A stretch of 64,000 nucleotides of DNA, taken from NCBI GenBank assembly GCA_907163375.1, contig CAJQUW010003146.1:458741-522740 (forward strand), in the 5' to 3' direction. A program made the translations under genes and the position numbers. The DNA comes from Prostheceraeus crozeri. Taxonomy: Eukaryota; Platyhelminthes; Polycladida; Euryleptidae. Shown piece by piece: positions 1 through 11,600 of this stretch (positions within the stretch are counted from its first letter, which is position 1; each line of letters begins with the position of its first letter). The notes under the pieces are model-generated. The model did no database searches, was not told where the DNA came from, and saw nothing but the letters and a program-made list of their open reading frames with translations.

Positions 1-2203
1 GATTACGCACATCAAGAGAAGCAAAGGTTATATTCTCACTACGAGAGTACGTGAGTTTATTTAAACTATCTAATAATTCAACAGTGTTTTTTATGTTAGA
101 TGGGACAAAAGCCACGAGTTTGCCTAAAAGATGGCTTAGAAGCCAATCAATTCTTTCCGTTGGAGTGCCTATAGAAGATGCAATAGGTCTCAAAGGGAAT
201 TTGTTATCAATTTTATCCTTATGATCTTTAATATTACAATAAAACTTAGCCGGTCTACTGTTGCAAGCAATTAATTTAGTTACATTAATAGCACTTTTAT
301 CCTTGCAGTGATAACGGATAATCTTATTAGCTTCTTTTTCAATTTTGTTACAATTAGATTTAAGCAAAGGTTTATACATGGTTTCATCTGATAAAAAACT
401 TTCAACTTGAGAGTTGAAGCGATCGGCATTTGTAATGATCAGACGATTGCTTTTATCAGAGGGGATGACTAACAGATTATGGTAATCCAAAAACGATTTA
501 GTTTTTTGAAATAAGGTATTAATTGATTTAAAGCGAGGATTATTACGAGCAAAGTTAGCTTCATTTCTAACAATACACTTGGCCTCATATTGAAAAAGTT
601 TTAGTTTAGTTTCTAACTCCGGATTCATTCTATCCGGAAGTTTGACATGATTTTTCTTAAATGGGATCCATAAACTATCATCATTAGAGACAGAATTATC
701 GAAAGTGTAGTGCCATCTTAAAGAGTAAGCTAAACAGTCAATCGAAAGCTCATTGTCTTTCAAAGATTTTTTATTCATACGGTTAGGTAAACGATACTTA
801 GGACCGTTGGACAAGAAGTCCACAATGTCGTTGGGAATACTGATATCAGTATCATTGGTAATATGTGAATTTTGAACTATAGTATTAGTAGACGAACAGT
901 CTTTAAGTTTGAACCAAAAATCATCAACAAATTTGAAACAGAAATTGGGGGCGTAAGTTGATAGATACCTATCAAACTTAACTGGGTAGTGTCTGTTAGT
1001 TAGTGTTAACCACTTACATGAATGTCTTGAATAAATCACTTCTTGTTCCTTTCTGGCTGCCATATCGATGTACTCCAGGATAAGTCGGGTTGAATCAGGA
1101 TTTGACGAACGGGTGAAGTTCAGATACGCGTAGGACTGGTTCATGTTGGTTTGTTGAAGTCTTCTTTGTTGAGATAATAATTCAGCTCGCAGAATCTCCA
1201 ACTTAAGAGAAAATACTTTTCTCCACAATGCATTGTTCACTTCTAAATGTGTAGGTATAGACACACTATTGTTTACAAATTTAGGTATGATCTTGTAATC
1301 CAAACAGGCTCGGAGAAAAACCAAGTGAGACATGATTCGAACGATTGTCATTGTCAGGTTTACCAAAGATTTTCCAAATGCACGGATGTTCTTGTTAGGA
1401 CATACGGAATTGATTCGATTTATAGCCATACACGGGAGGTTATTCATAGTTTGATAGCAAAAAACAGATTTGATGCACTCCCTAATTTATTGGCAAGTTT
1501 AAGTAAAAGGTTAAAAAGAAATTTACACACCCGACGTTTCGTATCACAGATACATAATCATGGGTAGAGAAATAGGACAATGCAATCATTTAAATACAAA
1601 GTCAAGCGTGAAAGACTGTTCATCTCTTGTTTTCGATTCAACTTAGGACAATAGCGATCAATGCAGTTAGCTTCAGAGATACGAGTGCGAACAGGGTCAG
1701 ATTGACGATCTAGAAATTCAATATCAAAGTCATCAATACTTAACAGACAGTTAGGATGATCATTCATGATGTGGTCCGACAGCGCACTTTTGTTATCAAG
1801 ATTAACGATACTTCTGCGATGCTCATGAAAACGAAAAGAAAAAGGGCGGTTGGTAGAACCAATATAAGCCTTTTGGCATAAATTACACCTAAAACAGTAA
1901 ACAATATAGCGCATATTACAAGACTGGTATTTAGGTAATTTCCCACAAATTTTACAAGAGCAAGTATCCTTAACAAGCTTGGGAGAAAAACAAGAACTTA
2001 AACAGCTTCCAGGTTTGCTAACAACATTGACTGGTAAATCGTACTTTTTAGTTAGTCTATTTAATTTACGAGAACAACTATCACTTATAAAATCCATTTT
2101 GAGATAGGCAACGGAGTTATTATGTTCATTCTTCTTAACATTTGGGACATTGACTTGTTTGACATTAGTTTTAAAACCGTTATTTAGAAATCTGTTATGT
2201 AAA
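1..2203 (-). mobile_element. Penelope-like element, inverted arm (two partial copies)
   Basis: This stretch is the reverse complement of 3049-5251; coordinates of matching bases always sum to 5252, so there is no net indel over 2.2 kb. Read on the minus strand it holds a 5'-truncated copy (2203 down to about 1445: cysteine-rich knuckle, GIY-YIG domain, 3' tail) followed by the 5' part of a tandem copy (1444 down to 1), which runs off the window in the RT region. The arms look almost identical, so the event is recent. The right-hand truncation point meets an opposite-strand truncated copy at about 2204-2218. Confidence 0.9.
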
Positions 2204-2218
2204 CAAATTAATGTATGT

Positions 2219-3807
2219 AACAAATTCCCTTTGAGACCTATTGCATCTTCTATAGGCACTCCAACGGAAAGAATTGATTGGCTTCTAAGCCATCTTTTAG
2301 GCAAACTCGTGGCTTTTGTCCCATCTAACATAAAAAACACTGTTGAATTATTAGATAGTTTAAATAAACTCACGTACTCTCGTAGTGAGAATATAACCTT
2401 TGCTTCTCTTGATGTGCGTAATCTCTATAATAATATTCCCTTGGTAGATGGTATTCAAATCGCCTTAGATTTTGCTAAAACCCACTGGCATAAAGTGAAT
2501 AATTATGGGTTCAATACTGACGATCTTTCAGTATTCCTGAATTTTGTCTGTTTTAATTATGAAGTGACATACAACAATAAGATCTACTTACAAACCCAAG
2601 GTTGCCCGATGGGTGCACATTTTGCCCCTCCTTTCGCTATTATTTTTATGCATCACATAGAAACATTAGCTTTGCAGCGCCTACGCGATGATTACTACAT
2701 ATGTCCTCCTGTATACTATCGGTATATTGATGACATAATTTTCGGGCCTTTTTCTATCGATAGTCCTAATTTCTCAATAGTTTTGGATAATTTTAATTCT
2801 GTGAATGAACAAATAAAATTCACTTTAGAAGTTCCTAATAACAAGATTTTAAATTTCCTGGACGTTAGCATTTCGGTTACTGACACTGTCCATTATTCTT
2901 GGTATTCTAAGGACTGTCATTCAGGAATCACCTTAAAAGCTGATAGCTGGGTACCTTCCGTAGTAAAAACTAACTTTATTCATAATAGTATTAAGCAGAT
3001 GAAAATTCGTTCCTCCAACTCTCAAAATTTTGATAAATCTCTAAATATTTTACATAACAGATTTCTAAATAACGGTTTTAAAACTAATGTCAAACAAGTC
3101 AATGTCCCAAATGTTAAGAAGAATGAACATAATAACTCCGTTGCCTATCTCAAAATGGATTTTATAAGTGATAGTTGTTCTCGTAAATTAAATAGACTAA
3201 CTAAAAAGTACGATTTACCAGTCAATGTTGTTAGCAAACCTGGAAGCTGTTTAAGTTCTTGTTTTTCTCCCAAGCTTGTTAAGGATACTTGCTCTTGTAA
3301 AATTTGTGGGAAATTACCTAAATACCAGTCTTGTAATATGCGCTATACTGTTTACTGTTTTAGGTGTAATTTATGCCAAAAGGCTTATATTGGTTCTACC
3401 AACCGCCCTTTTTCTTTTCGTTTTCATGAGCATCGCAGAAGTATCGTTAATCTTGATAACAAAAGTGCGCTGTCGGACCACATCATGAATGATCATCCTA
3501 ACTGTCTGTTAAGTATTGATGACTTTGATATTGAATTTCTAGATCGTCAATCTGACCCTGTTCGCACTCGTATCTCTGAAGCTAACTGCATTGATCGCTA
3601 TTGTCCTAAGTTGAATCGAAAACAAGAGATGAACAGTCTTTCACGCTTGACTTTGTATTTAAATGATTGCATTGTCCTATTTCTCTACCCATGATTATGT
3701 ATCTGTGATACGAAACGTCGGGTGTGTAAATTTCTTTTTAACCTTTTACTTAAACTTGCCAATAAATTAGGGAGTGCATCAAATCTGTTTTTTGCTATCA
3801 AACTATG
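2219..3807 (+). mobile_element. Penelope-like element copy A, 5'-truncated
   Basis: Matches copy B (5047-6635) at a constant offset of 2828 bp with only a handful of substitutions. It starts abruptly inside the reverse transcriptase, at the conserved RPIASSIGTPTERIDW segment. It keeps RT motifs B and C (GCPMGAHFAPPF, YRYIDDIIFGP), the Cys knuckle, the GIY-YIG endonuclease (reading open to 3694) and the 3' tail. A truncated copy directly upstream of a full copy is the partial-tandem, pseudo-LTR arrangement typical of Penelope-like elements. Confidence 0.9.
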
Positions 3808-6522
3808 AATAACCTCCCGTGTATGGCTATAAATCGAATCAATTCCGTATGTCCTAACAAGAACATCCGTGCATTTGGAAAATCTTTGGTAAACCTGACA
3901 ATGACAATCGTTCGAATCATGTCTCACTTGGTTTTTCTCCGAGCCTGTTTGGATTACAAGATCATACCTAAATTTGTAAACAATAGTGTGTCTATACCTA
4001 CACATTTAGAAGTGAACAATGCATTGTGGAGAAAAGTATTTTCTCTTAAGTTGGAGATTCTGCGAGCTGAATTATTATCTCAACAAAGAAGACTTCAACA
4101 AACCAACATGAACCAGTCCTACGCGTATCTGAACTTCACCCGTTCGTCAAATCCTGATTCAACCCGACTTATCCTGGAGTACATCGATATGGCAGCCAGA
4201 AAGGAACAAGAAGTGATTTATTCAAGACATTCATGTAAGTGGTTAACACTAACTAACAGACACTACCCAGTTAAGTTTGATAGGTATCTATCAACTTACG
4301 CCCCCAATTTCTGTTTCAAATTTGTTGATGATTTTTGGTTCAAACTTAAAGACTGTTCGTCTACTAATACTATAGTTCAAAATTCACATATTACCAATGA
4401 TACTGATATCAGTATTCCCAACGACATTGTGGACTTCTTGTCCAACGGTCCTAAGTATCGTTTACCTAACCGTATGAATAAAAAATCTTTGAAAGACAAT
4501 GAGCTTTCGATTGACTGTTTAGCTTACTCTTTAAGATGGCACTACACTTTCGATAATTCTGTCTCTAATGATGATAGTTTATGGATCCCATTTAAGAAAA
4601 ATCATGTCAAACTTCCGGATAGAATGAATCCGGAGTTAGAAACTAAACTAAAACTTTTTCAATATGAGGCCAAGTGTATTGTTAGAAATGAAGCTAACTT
4701 TGCTCGTAATAATCCTCGCTTTAAATCAATTAATACCTTATTTCAAAAAACTAAATCGTTTTTGGATTACCATAATCTGTTAGTCATCCCCTCTGATAAA
4801 AGCAATCGTCTGATCATTACAAATGCCGATCGCTTCAACTCTCAAGTTGAAAGTTTTTTATCAGATGAAACCATGTATAAACCTTTGCTTAAATCTAATT
4901 GTAACAAAATTGAAAAAGAAGCTAATAAGATTATCCGTTATCACTGCAAGGATAAAAGTGCTATTAATGTAACTAAATTAATTGCTTGCAACAGTAGACC
5001 GGCTAAGTTTTATTGTAATATTAAAGATCATAAGGATAAAATTGATAACAAATTCCCTTTGAGACCTATTGCATCTTCTATAGGCACTCCAACGGAAAGA
5101 ATTGATTGGCTTCTAAGCCATCTTTTAGGCAAACTCGTGGCTTTTGTCCCATCTAACATAAAAAACACTGTTGAATTATTAGATAGTTTAAATAAACTCA
5201 CGTACTCTCGTAGTGAGAATATAACCTTTGCTTCTCTTGATGTGCGTAATCTCTATAATAATATTCCCTTGGTAGATGGTATTCAAATCGTCTTAGATTT
5301 TGCTAAAACCCACTGGCATAAAGTGAATAATTATGGGTTCAATACTGACGATCTTTCAGTATTCCTGAATTTTGTCTGTTTTAATTATGAAGTGACATAC
5401 AACAATAAGATCTACTTACAAACCCAAGGTTGCCCGATGGGTGCACATTTTGCCCCTCCTTTCGCTATTATTTTTATGCATCACATAGAAACATTAGCTT
5501 TGCAGCGCCTACGCGATGATCACTACATATGTCCTCCTGTATACTATCGGTATATTGATGACATAATTTTCGGGCCTTTTTCTATCGATAGTCCTAATTT
5601 CTCAATAGTTTTGGATAATTTTAATTCTGTGAATGAACAAATAAAATTCACTTTAGAAGTTCCTAATAACAAGATTTTAAATTTCCTGGACGTTAGCATT
5701 TCGGTTACTGACACTGTCCATTATTCTTGGTATTCTAAGGACTGTCATTCAGGAATCACCTTAAAAGCTGATAGCTGGGTACCTTCCGTAGTAAAAACTA
5801 ACTTTATTCATAATAGTATTAAGCAGATGAAAATTCGTTCCTCCAACTCTCAAAATTTTGATAAATCTCTAAATATTTTACATAACAGATTTCTAAATAA
5901 CGGTTTTAAAACTAATGTCAAACAAGTCAATGTCCCAAATGTTAAGAAGAATGAACATAATAACTCCGTTGCCTATCTCAAAATGGATTTTATAAGTGAT
6001 AGTTGTTCTCGTAAATTAAATAGACTAACTAAAAAGTACGATTTACCAGTCAATGTTGTTAGCAAACCTGGAAGCTGTTTAAGTTCTTGTTTTTCTCCCA
6101 AGCTTGTTAAGGATACTTGCTCTTGTAAAATTTGTGGGAAATTACCTAAATACCAGTCTTGTAATATGCGCTATATTGTTTACTGTTTTAGGTGTAATTT
6201 ATGCCAAAAGGCTTATATTGGTTCTACCAACCGCCCTTTTTCTTTTCGTTTTCATGAGCATCGCAGAAGTATCGTTAATCTTGATAACAAAAGTGCGCTG
6301 TCGGACCACATCATGAATGATCATCCTAACTGTCTGTTAAGTATTGATGACTTTGATATTGAATTTCTAGATCGTCAATCTGACCCTGTTCGCACTCGTA
6401 TCTCTGAAGCTAACTGCATTGATCGCTATTGTCCTAAGTTGAATCGAAAACAAGAGATGAACAGTCTTTCACGCTTGACTTTGTATTTAAATGATTGCAT
6501 TGTCCTATTTCTCTACCCATGA
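3805..6522 (+). CDS. Penelope-type reverse transcriptase / GIY-YIG endonuclease
   Basis: A 905-residue polyprotein that copies the element and nicks its target. The N-terminal 300 or so residues are a helical PLE-specific region. The RT follows, with KDHKD and RPIASSIG near residues 410-430, LDVRNLYNNIP (motif A), GCPMGAHFAPPF (motif B), YIDDIIFGP (motif C) and NFLDVSISV. After a linker come paired cysteines (CSCKICGKLP) and then the GIY-YIG-type endonuclease (YCFRCNLCQKAYIGST, then RFHEHRRS). Length and order fit endonuclease-bearing Penelope-like elements. The ATG straddles the junction with the upstream tandem copy, so the start codon used is uncertain. No break is visible; this copy could be coding-competent. 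Confidence 0.9.
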   Translation: MNNLPCMAINRINSVCPNKNIRAFGKSLVNLTMTIVRIMSHLVFLRACLDYKIIPKFVNNSVSIPTHLEVNNALWRKVFSLKLEILRAELLSQQRRLQQTNMNQSYAYLNFTRSSNPDSTRLILEYIDMAARKEQEVIYSRHSCKWLTLTNRHYPVKFDRYLSTYAPNFCFKFVDDFWFKLKDCSSTNTIVQNSHITNDTDISIPNDIVDFLSNGPKYRLPNRMNKKSLKDNELSIDCLAYSLRWHYTFDNSVSNDDSLWIPFKKNHVKLPDRMNPELETKLKLFQYEAKCIVRNEANFARNNPRFKSINTLFQKTKSFLDYHNLLVIPSDKSNRLIITNADRFNSQVESFLSDETMYKPLLKSNCNKIEKEANKIIRYHCKDKSAINVTKLIACNSRPAKFYCNIKDHKDKIDNKFPLRPIASSIGTPTERIDWLLSHLLGKLVAFVPSNIKNTVELLDSLNKLTYSRSENITFASLDVRNLYNNIPLVDGIQIVLDFAKTHWHKVNNYGFNTDDLSVFLNFVCFNYEVTYNNKIYLQTQGCPMGAHFAPPFAIIFMHHIETLALQRLRDDHYICPPVYYRYIDDIIFGPFSIDSPNFSIVLDNFNSVNEQIKFTLEVPNNKILNFLDVSISVTDTVHYSWYSKDCHSGITLKADSWVPSVVKTNFIHNSIKQMKIRSSNSQNFDKSLNILHNRFLNNGFKTNVKQVNVPNVKKNEHNNSVAYLKMDFISDSCSRKLNRLTKKYDLPVNVVSKPGSCLSSCFSPKLVKDTCSCKICGKLPKYQSCNMRYIVYCFRCNLCQKAYIGSTNRPFSFRFHEHRRSIVNLDNKSALSDHIMNDHPNCLLSIDDFDIEFLDRQSDPVRTRISEANCIDRYCPKLNRKQEMNSLSRLTLYLNDCIVLFLYP

Positions 6523-6635
6523 TTATGTATCTGTGATACGAAACGTCGGGTGTGTAAATTTCTTTTTAACCTTTTACTTAAACTTGCCAATAAATTAGGG
6601 AGTGCATCAAATCTGTTTTTTGCTATCAAACTATG
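3808..6635 (+). mobile_element. Penelope-like element copy B, full-length tandem unit
   Basis: A 2828-bp unit lying directly after copy A. Both copies end with the same tail (about 3695-3807 and 6523-6635), beginning with a short hairpin followed by GAAACGTCG and ending in a run reading GCTATCAAACTATG. Past 6635 the sequence becomes AT-rich Polinton DNA with coding character, so 6635/6636 is the insertion boundary. The unit has one long open reading frame and looks whole. Its near identity to copy A and to the inverted arm suggests a young insertion. Confidence 0.88.
6517..6553 (+). ncRNA. Degenerate hammerhead-like motif in PLE tail
   Basis: ATGATTA is followed by a perfect GTATC-TGT-GATAC hairpin and GAAACGTC. 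This matches the hammerhead order CUGAUGA / stem II / GAAAC / GUC, except that two core positions differ. The motif overlaps the stop codon of the RT frame. Identical motifs lie at about 3689-3725 and, on the minus strand, 1527-1563. Penelope-like elements are known to carry hammerhead ribozymes. The core differences make self-cleavage doubtful here. Confidence 0.4.
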
Positions 6636-6749
6636 TTAAGAGATTTATGCATAAGAAATAAAGATGAATTTAAACAATCGTGTAACAATGCTTGGTCAAA
6701 AGATTATGGATTTATCACAATTAATATTGATAAAAAAATTCATGATTGA
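6636..6749 (+). pseudogene. C-terminal tail of Polinton packaging ATPase, cut by Penelope insertion
   Basis: An open stretch directly abutting the Penelope 3' end reads ...FKQSCNNAWSKDYGFITINI... and then stops. The pattern (F, small residues, aromatic-Gly-hydrophobic, then D/N) resembles the tails of the A32/FtsK-type ATPases at 39874-40494 and 58336-58953 (ATEKPxxYLFxDFTQE). It is convergent with the polymerase gene. The rest of the gene should lie left of the Penelope cluster. The match is short, so the call is an inference. Confidence 0.4.
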
Positions 6750-9413
6750 GTTATAGAACTTTTGTTTGGCGAGTGATAAAAGATATACAAATATAGTGTT
6801 ATAATATTTTTTTTAATTTATATATATATCAAATTTATCTATCTTAGAAATTGGAAAATTAAAAAGGTTCAGTAGTTATTCCATCAGGTAAAATTTTTCT
6901 TTTATCATCAAATGGATCTAATGCTAATTTATGTTCTTCTTTGAAATACATTTTATGTTTCTTTGAATTAAGTCTGTAATTACATGCTGTTTTTATTTCA
7001 TTATTAAATAATGCATTTTTATAATCTTGAAATGTTATTTGATTAGCCACTGATGCCTTTGAAATTCCTTTTAATGTTTTATGTGTTTTAATATTATTAG
7101 TTGTATCATAACAGTAACATTTAGATTTTAAAAATATAGCTTCTGTTATGAAATCTACATTTCCTTCTAGTTCATCTTTTACTTTACATAAATCAGAAGG
7201 ATGAATGATATCTTTTATTTTATTAATTTCTTCATCAAGTGAAGAATTGTTTGGTATTGTTAATTCTAAGAAAACACTATCAGTGTCACTAAAATGTAAT
7301 TTATAGTTTTTGCCATAAGCAGGTGCTAAATAATCATATATAAATTTATACATAAATAGTTTAGCTAATTCTAATATAGTGAATCCAATGAAATTAAACT
7401 TATCATGTTTTACGCTAATTCGACGTAAGTGTACAGCACATAGTTCATCACTAAATCTAGTAGTTCTTTTATATGTAGGTTTCCTTGTTAAATTTTGAAA
7501 CCTATCTTTATCATAAACTATTTCAATATTTTGTCTATTACGCACATTTTCTAAAGTCTTACCATAAAATGCATTATTCATTAATTTGAAGAACACGTTT
7601 CCAAAATCATCTGTATTTCTTTTAGCTATTTTACGTTTTTCAATATTGAACTCTATATAATTTTTTAACCATTTAGATTTTTGATAAAATAGTTTTCGAT
7701 GTATTTTGGTGAGAATCATTCCATGTTCTAAATACCAATCTAGCATTCTTTCTTCAACAACATACTTTCCTTTATTGCTTTGTGTTAACATAAGTTTTTT
7801 TGTTGGTCTGTATTTTTTAGGAATTATAGATTTTTGATAATCTGAAAAATCTTCTATATTGGGAATTTTGTTTTCGGGACAGAAAGGAAAATATTTTGTT
7901 TTATCTTTTATTTCATCAGGGTATACTAAATCAACTTCATATATATAACCATGATTATAATTTCCATCATATGTTTTTTGATAATCTAGAATATTACACC
8001 ATTCCATCTCACCTGTTGGTAATTCTTGTATCATGCAAGAAGAATATAAGCTATTAAAATCATAATATAACAAATAGTTTTCTCTCATGGTTTCATCAAC
8101 TGCTGCTTGACTATCTTCATTTGATATAAGTCCTTCTATATTTTGATTAAGCAATTTTATAAACTGATCGCTTTCTTCTGGAGATAAAGGTTTCATTATT
8201 CCATAATCATCAGGATTTACTTTTTTATTGTAACACTGTACATAACGATTACCTAAAACTGATGAAACTCCACCTCTAATTCCAGATTCAAAAAATAATA
8301 ATTTATCATATGTATTTTCTTTATAATGTTTAAGTTTAACACCAGTATGTTTTAATCCTGCTAACCATGTTAAACCTGGTGTAGAATAACAATGACATGG
8401 ATCTATTTCGTAATATTCTAAACACATATCACGAAAGTTTTCGAAAAGATCAGCTAGTATTAATACATCTATCTGAAGATATTTCATTGTATAATCATAC
8501 ATTGTTCTACAATTTAACTCTCTCCAATTCTTTTCAGCTTCTGCATAGTCTTCTTTAGATAATTGTGATTGTTTTAATGTTGATTTAAATTTATTTATTG
8601 GAGGAAGTTCTTTTTCTTCCATAATTTTATGCACAGAATTAAAATCAGTCTTCGACTGTGAACCACAGGTTTTATCTCCAGTTATGTACTCATACGGAAA
8701 TATTCCTTTTAAAGGTTTTAAATTATATTTATTTAATATTTTACATTGTTCAGATTTCAAAGTTTTTCCCATAACATCTAATGAATAGGGAGTAAAAAAT
8801 CTAAATGCATCTAAAATTCTAATACAACCTAATTGCATTGAAAAATATTCTTCTTCTGTTTTACATAGTACATTTATTTGTTGTTGTTGTAATTTTTCAG
8901 ATGAAAATAAATCTTTCATTACTAGATGGAAATCATATTTAGAACCATTGTAGAAATATAGAGGAACAAAGTTATATTTAAATTTATTAACATTATGATT
9001 ACAAGAATTATGTGCTGCACCTCTATATAATCCATTTAGATGATCATGACCTTTTACTTTGACGGCAGAGCCGTCGCTTCGCTTGTCAAGATATCTACCT
9101 TTGCCAGTTTTATAATTATTTGTAAAACCTTTTCCACAGTAATAACAATTTGTTTCATTAACAAAATTAATTTTTTCTTCATCCGTTAATGGAAGCATTG
9201 GTATATTTGTTTCAAGCAATTGTGAAAAGCGACCTTGTAATTCTTCTACTTTCTTTGTAAACATTTCTGAACTATCTTCACCATAGTATTGAAAATATTC
9301 TGATTTAAATAATTCAGGATAATTTGAATGAATGTACATTCCCCAACATAATGGTTTTTGTTCAAATAAATATTTTTCTTTACTTTGTTCAGATGCACTT
9401 TTTTCATATTTAT

Positions 9414-9492
9414 AAACCGAAGGTTCTAGGGCTTGGCCCGTACAATTATCAGAATCGGGCGAAGCCCTGGAAGACATCTCCGATGTCCCGTG
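9414..9492. repeat. GC-rich inverted-repeat insert inside polymerase gene
   Basis: A GC-rich block with arms GGGCTTGGCCCG and CGGGCGAAGCCC. Its first 30 bp reappear in reverse complement at 11137-11166. Both lie in the coding sequence of the polymerase and both are read through. Confidence 0.75.
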
Positions 9493-11136
9493 ATTTTGTG
9501 TCATATTAACATTATATGCTTCGAAATCACAATAAATAGTAAAGGGTACTCTATTTTTAAAATACCATTTATTATATTCTAAATAATCATCTTTTGGAAA
9601 TGTGTTTCTGACTGCTTCATTTTGTTGGCAATTCTCCAAATGTCTATTCATTTCTTCTTTAGTTCTAAAACTTGTCATACATTGAAGACAAGGAAAATTA
9701 GCATTATCTGAAGTTTTTGTAAATATAGAAACATCTTTACACAATATAAAATGACCCTGATAATATATTATATTCGCTTGTGCTGGTTGTTTTGACTGTT
9801 CTAATTTTTCAAATTTATCTTTATATATTTCATGTGTTTCATCAATTTCTTTTGTAAGATTAAATGTATTTCGATGAAAATTTTGATTTAATATTTGTAG
9901 CTGTTGTTCATATTCTTTATCATATTGTTCTTTATATTGTTGTAGACATTTTTTTAAAGATTCATTTATTTTTTGATTGGTTTCATTTTCTTCATTATTT
10001 AATTCTTTATTGTCTTCATTTAATTTTTGAATCGTTTCTATCTTATTTTGATATTCATGGCCATATTCTTGTACTAATATTTTTGTTTATTGTTGATAAT
10101 CTGTTTTTACATTTTTGTAAACTTTCATTTAAATTTTGTAATTTTTGTTGATATTCTAAAGATAAAGATAAATAATCGGTATCGTAATCATAATTATAAT
10201 TACGTCCTTTATAATTATTATGATTAATCATTATTGGTGATAATGTTTTAACAATTTCAAATTTTTCAGTACATATTATATTTCCTTGGTAAAAGATATT
10301 ATGATGCATGTAATTTCCTCTATCATTATATGCTATTTCTGATTGACATAAATTTTTATTATTCAAATAAATTTTTTTTGAATCTGAGTAAAGTGGAGTA
10401 ATTTTACCAATAGAAACATAATTCACATTTAATTCAAAAACATTTACTTCTATTAAATTTTTATTCTTTTTATAAAACTTTATTAACCTACTATAATCAT
10501 ATGGAAATTTATCTAAGCCATCAGAGAGATCAAATTCATTTATGTATTCTTCTTTATTATAATGACTTAGTCTTTCTTTGTGATATTCTGCAGGATGTAA
10601 ATGTGCTATAATACTCCACAGAAAACAATAATCATCTTCATTTTTTATGTTGATTATTTGTGGTGAACTGAAAGGTAAAGGAACATAACTACCACCAGTA
10701 TTATTTTTATATTTATCAATTACTATTTTCTTAGATAGTATTTTAACAAATCTCCAACCAGATTCACGTAACTGGGCTTCAATTATACAATTTTCTAATT
10801 TAAGTATCATCGATTCAAATATGGGTTGTATATCATTTACATTATGAATTTCTTGTGAATTTGTAAAATGTCCTTGTATTATTTCTTCAGGAATTCCACC
10901 AGGTCCATTTTTTGTATAAAGTACTTCTACATTCATATAACATTTGAAAGATTTCTTAAATATATTATAAAAGTTTGTTAATACATTATAAAAAGTTTCA
11001 TCGGTTTCATTATGTTCAACGGACTGATTAAATAAATATTTTATATCTGTTGCGGCTTCATCGGTTTTTTTAGTTTCATCAAATTCATCTATTTCGTTAA
11101 ATTCATCAGTATCGCTAAATAAATATCTTCCATCTG

Positions 11137-11166
11137 GTACGGGCCAAGCCCTAGAACCTTCGGTTT
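11137..11166. repeat. Inverted copy of the GC-rich insert
   Basis: Exact 30-bp reverse complement of 9414-9443 (core GTACGGGCCAAGCCC), in the N-terminal part of the polymerase region, giving the peptide EGSRAWPVPDG. Confidence 0.8.
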
Positions 11167-11539
11167 GTACGGTCTCATCTTCAATATTAAAAACTTTTTT
11201 ATATTCTGAATGTGAATAATCATCAAACATTTTTTAACTTTTATATCAGTAGGTAATGTTTCTAGATAGTTTTTATAACTATTTAATTCAATATATTTCC
11301 TTCATCAACTCGATCTACATTTTGTAAATGCAATTTACTATTTAAATGAGATTGATAACTTCTTTTTGTTTGCAACTTTTTATTACATAAGTTACAATAA
11401 AACTTGGTATTTTCCATTTTTTTATTTTTTAAAGAAAAAATTGTGTTTTAATTTTAGATATAAACATTCTAATATCAAGGACTTGAGTGTTATTTTATAT
11501 TATTATATATTTCACGTTCCTAAGTTATTTTATTTTCTT

Positions 11540-11600
11540 TATCATATTAAGTTTTATCATATTAAGTTTTATCATATCAAGTTTTATCATATAACGTTTT
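11540..11600. repeat. 15-bp tandem repeat, about four units
   Basis: ATCATATTAAGTTTT recurs with small variants (…TATCAAG…, …ATAACG…), overlapping the 3' end of the clamp-like gene. Confidence 0.8.

Larger units (their letters stand above)
6859..11417 (-). pseudogene. PolB: Protein-primed family B DNA polymerase of element 1
   Basis: Replicative polymerase of the Polinton. From the N-terminus there is a C2H2-like finger (CNLC...H...H, near 11400) and the Polinton-type N-terminal region (ESGWRFVKIL, then INIKNEDDYCFLWSI near 10600). A second cysteine finger (CLQCMTSF...HLENC) is followed by exonuclease motif I (YCDFEAYN) and an HNH-like zinc segment (GHDHLNGLYRGAAHNSC). Polymerase motifs are YYDFNSLYSSCM (A), KLMNNAFYGKTLENV (B) and FSDTDSVFLEL (C), with a KSKCYCYD segment near the end. 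The gene is the expected length but broken. A 30-bp GC-rich segment occurs twice in it in opposite orientation (9414-9443, 11137-11166). It is on the same strand as the clamp-like gene. Confidence 0.88.

Noticed and set aside
1247-1567. Open frame of 106 codons on the plus strand in the Penelope arm (and its mirror at 3685-4005)
   Set aside because: It is antisense to the Penelope tail and N-terminal region and occurs only because the two arms are inverted copies; no motif.
1558-2373. A 271-codon minus-strand frame seeming to be one protein
   Set aside because: Its first part is antisense RT and only the part below about 2203 is the real endonuclease region; the frame crosses the head-to-head junction by chance.
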